A DNA stretch of 64,000 nt, taken from NCBI GenBank assembly GCA_033782935.1, contig JAWQEG010000710.1, positions 3,100,001-3,164,000 of the forward strand. The letters are read 5' to 3'. The notes beneath the pieces were generated by a model. The model was not told where the DNA came from and searched no databases. It saw only the letters and a list, made by a program, of their open reading frames with translations. The position numbers were made by a program, and so were the translations under genes. Shown here piece by piece: positions 1-13,719 of this stretch (position 1 is its first letter; the number at the start of each line of letters is the position of its first letter). This DNA comes from Petrolisthes cinctipes. Its lineage: Eukaryota > Arthropoda > Malacostraca > Decapoda > Porcellanidae.

Positions 1-2497
1 TTGAAAATATTCTAGCACTGAGTAAGCATGTACAGATCGCTTCTGGGACCCCAAAATATCGAATTTTTGGGTGTTTTGAGCCTGAATTTGAGATATAAAC
101 GAGTACAGAAGATGCATGCACATATCGACTTTTGGGCACCTAAAAGATCGATTTTCAGTATGTTTTTGGCCTGTAATTTGAAAATACTCTAACACGGAGT
201 AGGCATGTACAGATCGCTTCTGGGACCCCATAATATCGAATTTTCGGGTGTTTTGGGCCTGAATTTGAGATATCGCCTTTACGCACCTAAAATATCAATT
301 TTTAGCATGTTTTGAGCCTATATTTTGAAAATATTCTAGCACAGAGTAAGCATGTACAGATCGCTTCTGGGACCCCAAAATATAGAATTTTCGGGTGTTT
401 TGAGGCTGAATTTGAGATATAAACGAGTACAGAAGATGCATGCACATATCGACTTTTGGGCACCTAAAAGATCGATTTTCAGTATGTTTTTGGCCTGTAT
501 TTTGAAAATACTCTAACACGGAGTAGGCATGTACAGATCCCTTCTGGGACCCCTAAATATCGAATTTTCGTGTGTTTTGGGACTGAATTTGAGATATCGA
601 CTTTTTGGCACCTAAAATATCGATTTTTAGCATGTTTTTAGCCTATATTTTGATAATATTCTAGCACTGAGTAGGCATGTACAGATTGCTTCTGGGACCC
701 CATAATATTGAATTTTCGGGTGTTTTCAGCCTGAATTTGAGATATAAAAGGGTACAGAAGATACATGCACATATTGACTTTGGGCATCTAAAATATCGAT
801 ATTGAGCATGTTTTGGGCCTGTATTTTGAAAATACTCTAACACGGAGTAGGCATGTACAGATCGCTTCTGGGACCGCAAAATATCGAATTTACGGTGTTT
901 TGAGCCTGAATTTGAGATATAAACGGGTACTGAAGATGCATGCACATATCGAATTTTGGGCACCTAAAACATCGATTTTGAGCATGTTTTGGTCTTGTAT
1001 TTTGAAAATACTCTAACACGGAGTAGGCATGTACAGATCGCTTCTGGGACCCCAAAATATCGAATTTTCGGGTGTTTTGGGCCTGAATTTGAGATATCGC
1101 CTTTACGCACCTAAAATATCGATTTTTAGCATGTTTTGAGCCTATATTTTGAAAATATTCTAGCATAGTAGGCATGTACAGATCGCTTCTGGGACCCCTA
1201 AATATCGAATTTTCGGGTGTTTTGGGCCTTAATTTGAGATATCGACTTTTTGGCACCTAAAATATCGATTTTTAGCAAGTTTTTAGCCTATATTTTGAAA
1301 ATATTCTAGCACTGAGTAGGCATGAACAGATCGCTTCTGGGACTCCTAAATATCGAAGTTTCGGGTGTTTTGAGCTTGAATTTGAGATATAAACGAGTAC
1401 AGAAGATGCATGCACATATCGACTTTTGGGCACCTAAAATATCGATTTTGAGCATGTTTTGAGCCTATATTTTGAAACCATTCTAACACGGAGTAGGCAT
1501 GTACAGATCGCTTCTGGGACCCCAAAATATCGAATTTTCGGGTGTTTAAAGCCAGAATATAATATTTAAACGGGTACAGATGATGCATGCACATATCGAC
1601 TTTTAAGCACCTAAAACATCGATTTTGAGCATGTTTTTGGGCTTTTATTTTGTAAATACTCTAACACGGAGTAGGCATGTACAGATCGCTTCTGGGACCC
1701 CATAATATCGAATTTTCGGGGTTTTGAGCCTGAATTTGAGATATAAACGAGTACAGAAGATGCATGCACATATCGACTTTAGGGCACCTAAAAGATCGAT
1801 TTTCAGTATGTTTTTGGCCTGTATTTTGAAAATACTCTAACACGGAGTAGGCATGTACAGATCCCTTCTGGGACCCCTAAATATCGAATTTTCGGGTGTT
1901 TTGGGACTGAATTTGAGATATCGACTTTTTGGCACCTAAAATATCGATTTTTAGCATGTTTATAGCCTATATTTTGATAATATTCTAGCACTGAGTAGGC
2001 ATGTACAGATTGCTTCTGGGACCCCAAAATATTGAATTTTCGGGTGTTTTGAGCCTGAACTTGAGATATAAATGGGTACAGAAGATACATGCACAAATTG
2101 ACTTTGGGCATCTAAAATATCGATTTTGAGCATGTTTTGGGCCTGTATTTTGAAAATACTCTAACACGGAGTAGGCATGTGCAGATCGCTTCTGGGAACC
2201 CAAAATATCGAATTTTCGGGTGTTTTGGGCCTGAATTTGAGATATCGCCTTTACGCACCTAAAATATCGATTTTTAGCATGTTTTGAGCCTATGTTTTGA
2301 AAATATTCTAGCACTGAGTAGGCATGTACAGATCGCTTCTGGGACCCCAAAATATCGAATTTTCGGGTGTTTTGAGCCTGAATTTGAGATATAAACGAGT
2401 ACAGAAGATGCATGCACATATCGACTTTTGGGCACCTAAAATATCGATTTTGAGCATGTTTTGAGCCTATATTTTGAAAACATTCTAGCACTGATTA
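1..2497. repeat. Left-edge block of diverged, irregular monomers
   Basis: About 15 monomers (anchors at 25, 202, 349, 526, 674, 850, 1026, 1171, 1319, 1496, 1674, 1850, 1998, 2174 and 2321) mix long and short types without a clean repeat. A weak older duplication is visible: 349-849 matches 1674-2173 at an offset of 1,324-1,325 bp, and both copies contain a short monomer with the CAGATCCCTTCTGG variant. Small private indels are common, such as a lost base near 893 and another near 1720. The first 24 bases are the end of a truncated monomer. Nothing other than satellite is present. Confidence 0.85.
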
Positions 2498-5400
2498 GGC
2501 ATGTACAGATCGCTTCTGGGACCCCAAATATCGAATTTTCGGGTGTTTTGGGCCTTAATTTGAGATATCGACTTTTTGGCACCTAAAATATCGATTTTTA
2601 GCATGTTTTTAGCCTATGTTTTGAAAATATTCTAGCACGGAGTAGGCATGTACAGATCGCTTCTGGGACCCCAAAATATCGAATTTTCGAGTGTTTAGGG
2701 CCAGAATTTGAGATATAAAAGCGTACTGAAGATGCATGCACATATCGACTTTTGGACACCTAAAACATCGATTTTGAGCATGTTTTGGGCCTGTATTTTG
2801 TAAATGCTCTAACACGGAGTAGGCATGTACAGATCGCTTCTGGGACCCCATAATATCGAATTTTCGGGTGTTTTGGGCCTTAATTTGAGATATCGCCTTT
2901 ACGCACCTAAAATATCGATTTTAGCATGTTTTGAGCCTATATTTTGAAAATATTCTAGCACTGAGTAGGCTTGTACAGATCGCTTCTGGGACCCCAAAAT
3001 ATCGAATTTTCGGGTGTTTTGAGCCTGAATTTGAGATATAAACGTGTACAGAAGATGCATGCACATATCGACTTTTGGGCACCTAAAATATCGATTTTGA
3101 GCATGTTTTGAGACTATATTTTGAAAACATTCTAGCACTGAATAGGCATGTACAGGTCGCTTCTGGGACCCCAAAATATCGAATTTTCGGGTGTTTTTAG
3201 CCTGTATTTGAGATATAAACGAGTATAGAAGATGCATACACATATTGACTTTGGGCACCAAAAATATCGATTTTTAGCATGTTTTGGGCCTGAATTTTGA
3301 AAATACTCTAACACGGAGTAGGCATGTACAGATCGCTACTGGGACCCCAAAATATCGAATTTTCGGGTGTTTTGGGCCTGAATTTGAGATATATACGAGA
3401 ATAGAAGATTCATACACATATTGACTTTGGGCACCTAAAATATCGATTTTGAGCATGTTTTGAGCCTATATTTTGAAAACATTCTAGCCCTGAGTAGGCA
3501 TGTACAGATCGCTTCTGGGACCCCAAAATATCGAATTTTCGAGTGTTTTGAGCCTGAATTTGAGATATAAACAAGTATAGAAGAGGCATACACATATTGA
3601 CTTTGCGCACCAAAAATATCGATTTTCAGCATGGTTTGGGCCTGAATTTTGAAAATACTCTAACACGGAGTAGGCATGTACAGATCGCTTCTGGGACTCC
3701 AAAATATCTAATTTTCGGGTGTTTAGGGCCAGAATTTGAGATATAAACGGGTACAGAAGATGCATGCACATATCGACTTTTGAGCACCTAAAAGATCGAT
3801 TTTCAGTATGTTTTTGGCCTGTATTTTGAAAATACTCTACCACGGAGTAGGCATGTACAGATCGCTTCTGGGACCCCTAAATATCGAATTTTCGGGTGTT
3901 TTGGGACTGAATTTGAGATATCGACTTTTTGGCACCTAAAAGATCGATTTTTAGCATGTTTTTAGCCTATATTTTGAAAATATTCTAGCACTGAGTAGGC
4001 ATGTACAGATCGATTCAGGGACCCCAAAATATTTAATTTTCGGGTGTTTTGAGCCTGAATTTGAGATATAAACGGGTACAGAAGATTCATGCACATATTG
4101 ACTTTGGGCATCTAAAATATCGATTTTCAGCATGTTTTGGGCCTGTATATTGAAAATACTCTAACACGGAGTAGGCATGTACAGATCGCTTCTGGGACCC
4201 CAAAATATCGAATTTTCGGGTGTTTAGGGCAAGAATTTGAGATATAAACGGGAACAGAAGATGCATGCACATATCGACTTTTGAGCACCTAAAAGATCGA
4301 TTTTCAGTATGTTTTTGGCCTGTATTTTAAAAATACTCTAACACGGAGTAGGCATGTACAGATCGCTTCTGGGACCCCTAAATATCGAAGTTTCGGGTGT
4401 TTTGAGCTTGAATTTGAGATATAAACGAGTACAGAAGATGCATGCACATATCGACTTTTGGGCACATAAAATATCGATTTTGAGCATGTTTTGGGCCTAT
4501 ATTTTGAAACCATTCTAACACGGAGTAGGCATGTACAGATCGCTTCTGGGACCCCAAAATATCGAATTTTCGGGGGTTTTGAGCCTGAATTTGAGATATA
4601 AACGGGTACTGAAGATGCATTCACATATCGACTTTTGGGCACCTAAAACATCGATTTTGAGCATGTTTTGGGCATGTATTTTGTAAATACTCTAAAACGG
4701 AGTAGGCATGTACAGATCGCTTCTGGGACCCCAAAATATCGAATTTTCGGGTCTTTAGGGCCAGAATTTGAGATATAAACGGGTACAGAAGATGCATGCA
4801 CATATCGACTTTTGGGCACCAAAAAAGATCGATTTTCATTATGTTTTTGGCCTGTATTTTGAAAATACTCTACCACGGAGTAGGCATGTACAGATCGCTT
4901 CTGGGACCCCTAAATATCGAATTTTCGGGTGTTTTGGGACTGAATTTGAGATATCGACTTTTTGGCACCTAAAAGGTCGATTTTTAGCATGTTTTTAGCC
5001 TATATTTTGAAAATATTCTAGCACTGAGTAGGCATGTACAGATCGATTCTGGGACCCCAAAATATCGAATTTTCGGGTGTTTTGAGCATGAATTTGAGAT
5101 ATAAACGAGTACAGAAGATGCATGCACATATAGACTTTTGGGCACCTAAAATATCGATTTTGAGCATGTTTTTAACTTATATTTTGAAAACATTCTAGCA
5201 CTGAGTAGGCATGTAGAGATCGCTTCTGGGACCCCAAAATTTAGTATTTTCGGGTGTTTAGGGCCAGAATTTGATATTTAAACGGGTACAGAAGATGCAT
5301 GCACATATAGACTTTTAAGCACCTAAAACATCGATTTTGAGCATGTTTTGGGCCTGTATTTTGAAAATACTCTAACACGGAGTAGGCATGTACAGATCGC

Positions 5401-6942
5401 TTCTGGGACCCCAAAATATCGAATTTTCGGGTGTTTTGGGCCTGAATTTAAGATATCGCCTTTACGCACCTAAAATATCGATTTTTAGCATGTTTTGAGC
5501 CTATATTTTGAAAATATTCTTGCATAGTAGGCATGTACAAATCGCTTCTGGGACCCCTAAATATCGAATTTTCGGGTGTTTTGGCCCTTAATTTGAGATA
5601 TCGACTTTTTGGAACCTAAAATATCGATTTTTAGCAGGTTTTTAGCCTATATTTTGAAAATATTCTAGCACTGAGTAGGCATGTACAGATTGCTTCTGGG
5701 ACCCCTAAATATCGAATTTTCGGGTGTTTTGGGCCTTAATTTGAGATATCGCCTTTAAGCACCTAAAATATCGATTTTTAGCATGTTTTGAGCCTATGTT
5801 TTGAAAATATTCTAGCACTGAGTAGGCATGTACAGATCGCTTCTGGGACCCCTAAATATCGAATTTTCGGGTGTTTTCGGACTGAATTTGAGATATCGAC
5901 TTTTTGGCACCTAAATTATCGATTTTTAGCATGTTTTTAGCCTATAATTTGAAAATATTCTAGCACTGAGTAGGCATGTACAGATTGCTTCTTTGACCCC
6001 AAAATATTGAATTTTCGGGTGTTTTGAGCCTGAATTTGAGATATAAACGGGTACAGAAGATTCATGAACATATTGACTTTGGGCATCTAAAATATCGATT
6101 TTCAGCATGTTTTGGGCCTGTAATTTGAAAATACTCTAACACGGAGTAGGCATGTACAGATCGCTTCTGGGACCCCAAAATATCGAATTTTCGGGTGTTT
6201 TGAGCTTGAATTTGAGATATAAACGGGTACTAAAGATGCATGCACATATCGACTTTTGGGCACCTAAAACATCGATTTTGAGCATGTTTTGGTCTTGTAT
6301 TTTGAAAATTCTCTAACACGGAGTAGGCATGTACAGATCGCTTCTGGGACCCCAAAATATCGAATTTTCGGGTGTTTTGGGCCTGAATTTGAGATATCGC
6401 CTTTACGAACCTAAAATATCGATTTTTAGCATGTTTTGAGCCTATATTTTGAAAATATTCTAGCATAGTAGGCATGTACAGATCTCTTCTTTGACCCCTA
6501 AATATCGAATTTTCGGGTGTTTTGGACCTTAATTTGAGATATCGACTTTTTGGCAAATAAAAAATCGATTTTTAGCAAGTTTTTAGCCTATATTTTGAAA
6601 ATATTCTAGCACTGAGTAGGCATGTACAGATTGCTTCTGGGACCCCTAAATATCGAATTTTCGGGTGTTTTGGGCCTTAATTTGAGATATCGCCTTTACG
6701 CACCTAAAATATCGATTTTTAGCATGTTTTGAGCCTATATTTTGAAAATATTCTAGCACTGTGTAGGCATGTACAGATCGCTTCTGGGACCCCAAAATAT
6801 CGAATTTTCGGGTGTTTTGAGTCTGAATTTGAGATATATACAAGAATAGAAGATTCATACACATATCGACTTTTGGGCACCTAAAATATCGATTTTGAGC
6901 ATGTTTTGAGCCTATATTTTGAAAACATTCTAGCACTGAGTA
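2498..6942. repeat. Older multi-kb HOR, copy 1
   Basis: This stretch of about 27 monomers repeats in diverged form from 6943. The offset is about 4,446 bp at its left end (2498/6943, 2645/7091, 2822/7268), 4,095 bp at 3321/7415 to 3673/7768, 3,594 bp at 4174/7768 to 5530/9124, and 3,476 bp at 5973/9449 to 6766/10242. The stepwise change means several monomers were lost or gained between the copies. At 5530-5972 three short monomers stand in a row, where copy 2 has one long and one short. The copies differ by many substitutions, so this is an older generation than the 16-47 kb core. Exact limits are uncertain by a few monomers. Confidence 0.7.
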
Positions 6943-9900
6943 GGCATGTACAGATCGCTTCTGGGACCCCTAAATATCGAATTTTCGGGTGTTTTGGGCC
7001 TTAATTTGAGATATCGACTTTTTGGCACCTAAAATATCGTTTTTTAGCATGTTTTTAGCCTATATTTTGAAAATATTCTAGCACGGAGTAGGCATGTACA
7101 GATCGCTTCTGGGACCCCAAAATATCGAATTTTCGGGTGTTTAGGGCCAGAATTTGAGATATAAAAGCGTACTGAAGATGCATGCACATATCGACTTTTG
7201 GACACCTAAAACATCGATTTTGAGCATGTTTTGGGCCTGTATTTTGTAAATACTCTAACACGGAGTAGGCATGTACAGATCGCTTCTGGGACCCCATAAT
7301 ATCGAATTTTCGGGTGTTTTGGGCCTGAATTTGAGATATCGCCTTTACGCACCTAAAATATCGATTTTTAGCATGTTTTGAGCCTATATTTTGGAAATAT
7401 TCTAGCACTGTGTAGGCATGTACAGATCGCTTCTGGGACCCCAAAATATCGAATTTTTCGGGTGTTTTGAGCCTGAATTTGAGATATATACGAGAATAGA
7501 AGATTCATACACATATTGACTTTGGGCACCTAAAATATCGATTTTGAGCATGTTTTGAGCCTATATTTTGAAAACATTCTAGCACTGAGTAGGCATGTAC
7601 AGATCGCTTCTGGGACCCCTAAATATCGAATTTTCGGGTGCTTTGAGCCTGAATTTGAGATATAAACAAGTATAGAAGATGCATACACATAATGACTTTG
7701 CGCACCAAAAATATCGATTTTCAGCATGGTTTGGGCCTGAATTTTGAAAATATTCTAACACGGATTAGGCATGTACAGATCGCTTCTGGGACCCCAAAAT
7801 ATCGAATTTTCGGGTCTTTAGGGCCAGAATTTGAGATATAAACGGGTACAGAAGATGCATGCACATATCGACTTTTGAGCACCTAAAAGATCGATTTTCA
7901 GTATGTTTTTGGCCTGTATTTTAAAAATACTCTAACACGGAGTAGGCATGTACAGATCGCTTCTGGGACCCCTAAATATCGAAGTTTCGGGTGTTTTGAG
8001 CTTGAATTTGAGATATAAACGAGTACAGAAGATGCATGCACATATCGACTTTTGGGCACATAAAATATCGATTTTGAGCATGTTTTGAGCCTATATTTTG
8101 AAACCATTCTACCACGGAGTAGGCATGTACAGATCGCTTCTGGGACCCCAAAATATCGAATTTTCGGGGGTTTTGAGCCAGAATTTGAGATATAAACGGG
8201 TACCGAAGATGCATTCACATATCGACTTTTGGGCACCTAAAACATCGATTTTTAACATGTTTTGGGCCTGTATTTTGTAAATACTCTAAAACGGAGTAGG
8301 CATGTACAGATCGCTTCTGGGACCCCAAAATATCGAATTTTCGGGTGTTTAGGGCTAGAATTTGAGATATAAACGGGTACAGAAGATGCATGCACATATC
8401 GACTTTTGGGCACCAAAAAAGATCGATTTTCAGTATGTTTTTGGCCTGTATTTTGAAAATACTCTACCACGGAGTAGGCATGTACAGATCGCTTCTGGGA
8501 CCCCTAAATATCGAATTTTCGGGTGTTTTGGGATTGAATTTGAGATATCGACTTTTTGGCACCTAAAAGATCGATTTTTAGCATTTTTTTAGCCTATATT
8601 TTGAAAATATTCTAGCACTGAGTAGGCATGTACAGATCGATTCTGGGACCCCAAAATATCGAATTTTCGGGTGTTTTGAGCATGAATTTGAGATATAAAC
8701 GAGTACAGAAGATGCATGCACATATCGACTTTTGGGCACCTAAAATAACGATTTTGAGCATGTTTTTAACTTATATTTTGAAAACATTCTAGCACTGAGT
8801 AGGAATGTACAGATCGCTTCTGGGACCCAAAAATATCGAATTTTCGGGTGTTTAGGGCCAGAATTTGATATTTAAACGGGTACAGAAGATGCATGCACAT
8901 ATAGACTTTTAAGCACCTAAAACATCGATTTTGAGCATGTTTTGGGCCTGTATTTTGAAAATACTCTAACACGGAGTAGGCATGTACAGATCGCTTCTGG
9001 GACCCCAAAATATCGAATTTTCGGGTGTTTTGGGCCTGAATTTGAGATATCGCCTTTACGCACCTAAAATATCGATTTTTAGCATGTTTTGAGCCTATAT
9101 TTTGAAAATATTCTAGCATAGTAGGCATGTGCAGATCGCTTCTGGGACCCCTAAATATCGAATTTTCGGGTGTTTTGAGTCTGAATTTGAGATATAAACG
9201 AGTACAGAAGATGCATACACATATCGACTTTTGGGCACCTAAAAGATCGATTTTGAGCATGTTTTGAGCCTATATTTTGAAAACATTCTAGCACTGAGTA
9301 GGCATGTACAGATCGCTTCTGGGACCCGTAAATATCGAATTTTCGGGTGTTTTCGGACTGAATTTGAGATATCGACTTTTTGGCACCTAAATTATCGATT
9401 TTTAGCATGTTTTTAGCCTATAATTTGAAAATATTCTAGCACTGAGTAGGCATGTACAGATTGCTTCTGGGACCCCAAAATATTGAATTTTCGGGTGTTT
9501 TGAGCCTGAATTTGAGATATAAACGGGTACAGAAGATTCATGCACATATTGACTTTGGGCATCTAAAATATCGATTTTCAGCATGTTTTGGGCCTGTATT
9601 TTGAAAATACTCTAACACGGAGTAGGCATGTACAGATCGCTTCTGGGACCCCAAAATATCAAATTTTCGGGTGTTTTGAACTTGAATTTGAGATATAAAC
9701 GGGTACTAAAGATGCATGCACATATCGACTTTTGGGCACCTAAAACATCGATTTTGAGCATGTTTTGGTCTTGTATTTTGAAAATACTCTAACACGTAGT
9801 AGGCATGTACAGATCGCTTCTGGGACCCCAAAATATCGAATTTTCGGGTGTTTTGGGCCAGAATTTGAGATATCGCCTTTACGAACCTAAAATATCGATT

Positions 9901-10418
9901 TTTAGCATGTTTTGAGCCTATATTTTGAAAATATTCTAGCATAGTAGGCATGTACAGATCGCTTCTGGGACCCCTAAATATCGAATTTTCGGGTGTTTTG
10001 GACCTTAATTTGAGATATCGACTTTTTGGCAAATAAAAAATCGATTTTTAGCAAGTTTTTAGCCTATATTTTGAAAATATTCTAGCACTGAGTAGGCATG
10101 TACAGATTGCTTCTGGGACCCCTAAATATCGAATTTTCGGGTGTTTTGGGCCTTAATTTGAGATATCGCCTTTGCGCACCTAAAATATCGATTTTTAGCA
10201 TGTTTTGAGCCTATGTTTTGAAAATATTCTAGCACTGAGTAGGCATGTACAGATCGCTTCGGGGACCCAAAAATATCGAATTTTCGGGTGTTTTGAGCCT
10301 GAATTTGAGATATAAACGAGTACAGAAGATGCATGCACATATCGACTTTTGGGCACCAAAAATATCGATTTTGAGCATGTTTTGAGCCTATATTTTGAAA
10401 ACATTCTAGCACTGAGTA
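6943..10418. repeat. Older multi-kb HOR, copy 2 (shortened)
   Basis: The monomer order follows copy 1 (2498-6942) but is about 970 bp shorter. The best-preserved stretch is 7768-9123 against 4174-5529, where lengths of 177, 177, 177, 177, 178, 148, 177, 177 and 145 bp recur in the same order. It includes the GAAGTTTCGG marker monomer at 7945 and the adjacent TTTTTAACTTATA variant near 8765. The segment 9449-10241 against 5973-6765 also matches monomer by monomer. Monomers 7091-7591 carry variants (AAAAGCGTACTG, CCATAATATCG, CACTGTGTAGG, ATATATACGAG) that reappear together only near the right edge of the window. Confidence 0.7.
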
Positions 10419-12069
10419 GGCATGTACAGATCGCTTCTGGGACCCCTAAATATCGAATTTTCGGGTGTTTTGGGACTGAATTTGAGATATCGACTTTTTG
10501 GCACCTAAATTATCGATTTTTAGCATGTTTTTAGCCTATATTTTGAAAATATTCTAGCACTGAGTAGGCATGTACAGATTGCTTCTGGGACCCCAAAATA
10601 TTGAATTTTCGTATGTTTTGAGCCTGAATTTGAGATATAAACGGGTACAGAAGATACATGCACATATCGACTTTTGGGCACCTAAAACATCGATTTTGAT
10701 TATGTTTTGGGCCTGTATTTTGAAAATACTCTAACACGGACTAGGCATATACAGATCACTTCTGGGACCCTAGAATATCGAATTTTTGGGTGTTTTGGGC
10801 CTGAATTTGAGATATCGCCTATACGCGCCGAAAATATCGATTTTTAGCATGTTTTGAGCCTATATTTTGAAAATATTCTAGCACTGAGTAGGCATGTACA
10901 GATCGCTTCTGGGACCCCAAAATATCGAATTTTCGGGTGTTTTGAGCTTGAATTTGAGATATAAACGAGTACAGAAGATGCATGCACATATCGACTTTTG
11001 GGCACCTAAAATATCGATTTTGAGCATGTTTTGAGCCTATATTTTGAAAACATTCTAGCACTGAGTAGGCATGTACAGATCGCTTCTGGGACCCCAAATA
11101 TCGAATTTTCGGGTGTTTAGGGCCAGAATTTGAGATATAAACGGGTACAGAAGATGCATGCACATATCGACTTTTGGGCACCTAAAAGATCGATTTTCAG
11201 TATGTTTTTAGCCTGTATTTTGAAAATACTCTAACACGGAGTAGGCATATACAGATCGCTTCTGGGACCCCTAAATATCGAATTTTCGGGTGTTTTGGGC
11301 CTTAATTTGAGATATCGCCTTTACGCTCCTAAAATATCGATTTTTAGCATGTTTTGAGCCTATATTTTGAAAATATTCTAGCACTGAGTAGGCTTGTACA
11401 GATCGCTTCTGGGACCCGAAAATATCAAAATTTCGGGTGTTTTGAGCCTGAATTTGAGATATAAACGAGAACAGAAGATGCATGCACATATCGACTTTTG
11501 GGCACCTAAAACATCGATTTTCAGTATGTTTTTGGCCTTTATTTTGAAAATACTCTAACACGGAGTAGGCATGTACAGATCGCTTCTGGGAACCCTAATA
11601 ATCGAATTTTCGGGTGTTTTGGGACTGAATTTGAGATATCGACTTTTTGGCACCTAAAACATCGATTTTTAGTATGTTTTTAGCCTATATTTTGAAAATA
11701 TTCTAGCACTGAGTAGGCATGTACAGATTGCTTCTGGGATCCCAAAATGTTAAATTTTCGGGTGTTTTGAGCCTGAATTTGAGATATAAAAGGGTACAGA
11801 AGATGCATGCACATATCGACTTTTGGGCACCTAAAATATCGATTTCGAGCATGTTTTGAACCTATATTTTGAAAATATTCTAGCACTGAGTAGGCATGTA
11901 CAGATCGCTTCTGGGACCCCAAAATATCGAATTTTCGGGTGTTTTGAGCCTGAATTTGAGATATAAACGAGTATAGAAGATGCATACACATATCGACTTT
12001 TGGGCACCAGAAATATCGATTTTCAGCATGGTTTGGGCCTGAATTTTGAAAATACTCTAACACGGAGTA
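10419..12069. repeat. Transitional satellite block with a 7-monomer precursor of the octamer
   Basis: Monomers from 10242 to 11390 follow lengths 177, 148, 177, 147, 177, 176 and 147. They match the octamer units at 13720 and 15045, except that one hybrid monomer (10567-10743) replaces two. Shared marks are ATATACAGATCACTTC at 10748, the CGCCGAAAATATCG short monomer at 10744-10890, and a second GGCATATACAG anchor at 11244. From 11568 the sequence changes to monomers resembling 17401-18080 of unit P, with GATCCCAAAATGTT-type variants. Nothing but satellite is present. Confidence 0.7.
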
Positions 12070-13719
12070 GGCATGTACAGATCGCTTCTGGGACCCCAAA
12101 ATATCGAATTTTCGGGTGTTTTGGGCCAGAATTTGAGATATAAACGGTTACAGAAGATGCATTCACATATCGACTTTTGAGCTCCTAAAAGATCGATTTT
12201 CAGTATGTTTTTGGCCTGTATTTTTAAAATACTCTAACACGGAGTAGGCATGTTCATATCGCTTCTGGGACCCCTAAATATCGAAGTTTCGGGTGTTTTG
12301 AGCTTGAATTTGAGATATAAACGAGTACATAAGATGCATGCACATATCGACTTTTGGGCACCTAAAATATCGATTTTGAGCATGTTTTGAGCCTATATTT
12401 TGAAACCATTCTAATACGGAGTAGGCATGTACAGATCGCTTCTGGGACCCCAAAATATCGAATTTTCGGGTGTTTTGAGTCTGAATTTGAGATATAAACG
12501 GGTACTGAAGATGCATTCACATATCGACTTTTTGGCACCTAAAACATCGATTTTGAGCATGTTTTGAGCCTGTATTTTGTAAATACTCTAACACGGAGTA
12601 GGCATTTATAGATCGCTTCTGGGACCCCAAAATATCGAATTTTCGGGTGTTTAGGGCCAGAATTTGAGATATAAACGGGTACAGAAGATGCATGCACATA
12701 TCGACTTTTGGGCACCAAAAAAGATCGATTTTCAGTATGTTTTTGGCCTGTATTTTGAAAATACTCTAACACGGAGTAGGCATGTACAGATCGCTTCTGG
12801 GACCCCTAATAATCGAATTTTCAGGTGGTTTGGGACTGAATTTGAGATATCGACTTTTTGGCACCTAAAAGATCGATTTTTAGCATGTTTTTAGCCTATA
12901 TTTTGAAAATATTCTAGCACTGAGTAGGCATGTACAGATCGATTCTGGAACCCTAAAATATCGAATTTTCGGGTGTTTTGAGCATGAATTTGAGATATAA
13001 ACGAGTACAGAAGATGCATGCACATATCGACTTTTGGGCACCTAAAATATCGATTTTGAGCATGTTTTGAGCTTATATTTTGAAAACATTCTAGCACTGA
13101 GTAGGCATGTACAGATCGCTTCTGGGACCCCAAAATATCGAATTTTCTTGTGTTTAGGGCCAGAATTTGATATTTAAACGGGTACAGAAGATTCATGCAC
13201 ATATTGACTTTGGGCATCTAAAATATCGATTTTCAGCATGTTTTGGGCCTGTATTTTGAAAATACTCTAACACGGAGTAGGCATGTACAGATCTCTTCTG
13301 GGACCCCAAAATATCGAATTTTCTGGTGTTTTGGGCCTGAATTTGAGATATCGCATTTACGAACCTAAAATATCGATTTTTAGCATCTTTTGAGCCTATA
13401 TTTTGAAAATATTATAGCATAGTAGGCATGTACAGATTGCTTCTGGGACCCCTAAATATCGAATTTTCGGGTGTTTTGAACCTTAATTTGAGATATCGAC
13501 TTTTTGGCACCTAAAATATCGATTTTTAGCAAGTTTTTAGCCTATATTTTGAAAATATTCTAGCACTGATTAGGCATGTACAGATTGCTTCTGGGACCCC
13601 TAAATATCGAATTTTCGAGTGTTTTGGGCCTTAATTTGAGATATCGCCTTTACGCACCTAAAATATCGATTTTTAGCATGTTTTGAGCCTATGTTTTGAA
13701 AATATTCTAGCACTGAGTA
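12070..13719. repeat. Cassette ancestral to the right part of unit P
   Basis: The monomers from 12247 to 13896 align with 19823-21473 of unit P1 at a constant offset of 7,576 bp. They include the GAAGTTTCGG marker monomer, the GGCATTTA anchor at 12601, the CTAATAATCG short monomer at 12779, the CAGATCGATTCTGGAACC monomer at 12927, and the 145-bp monomer at 13280. The same region also matches 7768-9123 at an offset of 4,302 bp and then 9802-10566 at 3,478 bp. It therefore looks like an older cassette that lost five monomers at about 13280-13424 and later fed the P/Q core. The direction of change is inferred. Confidence 0.72.
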
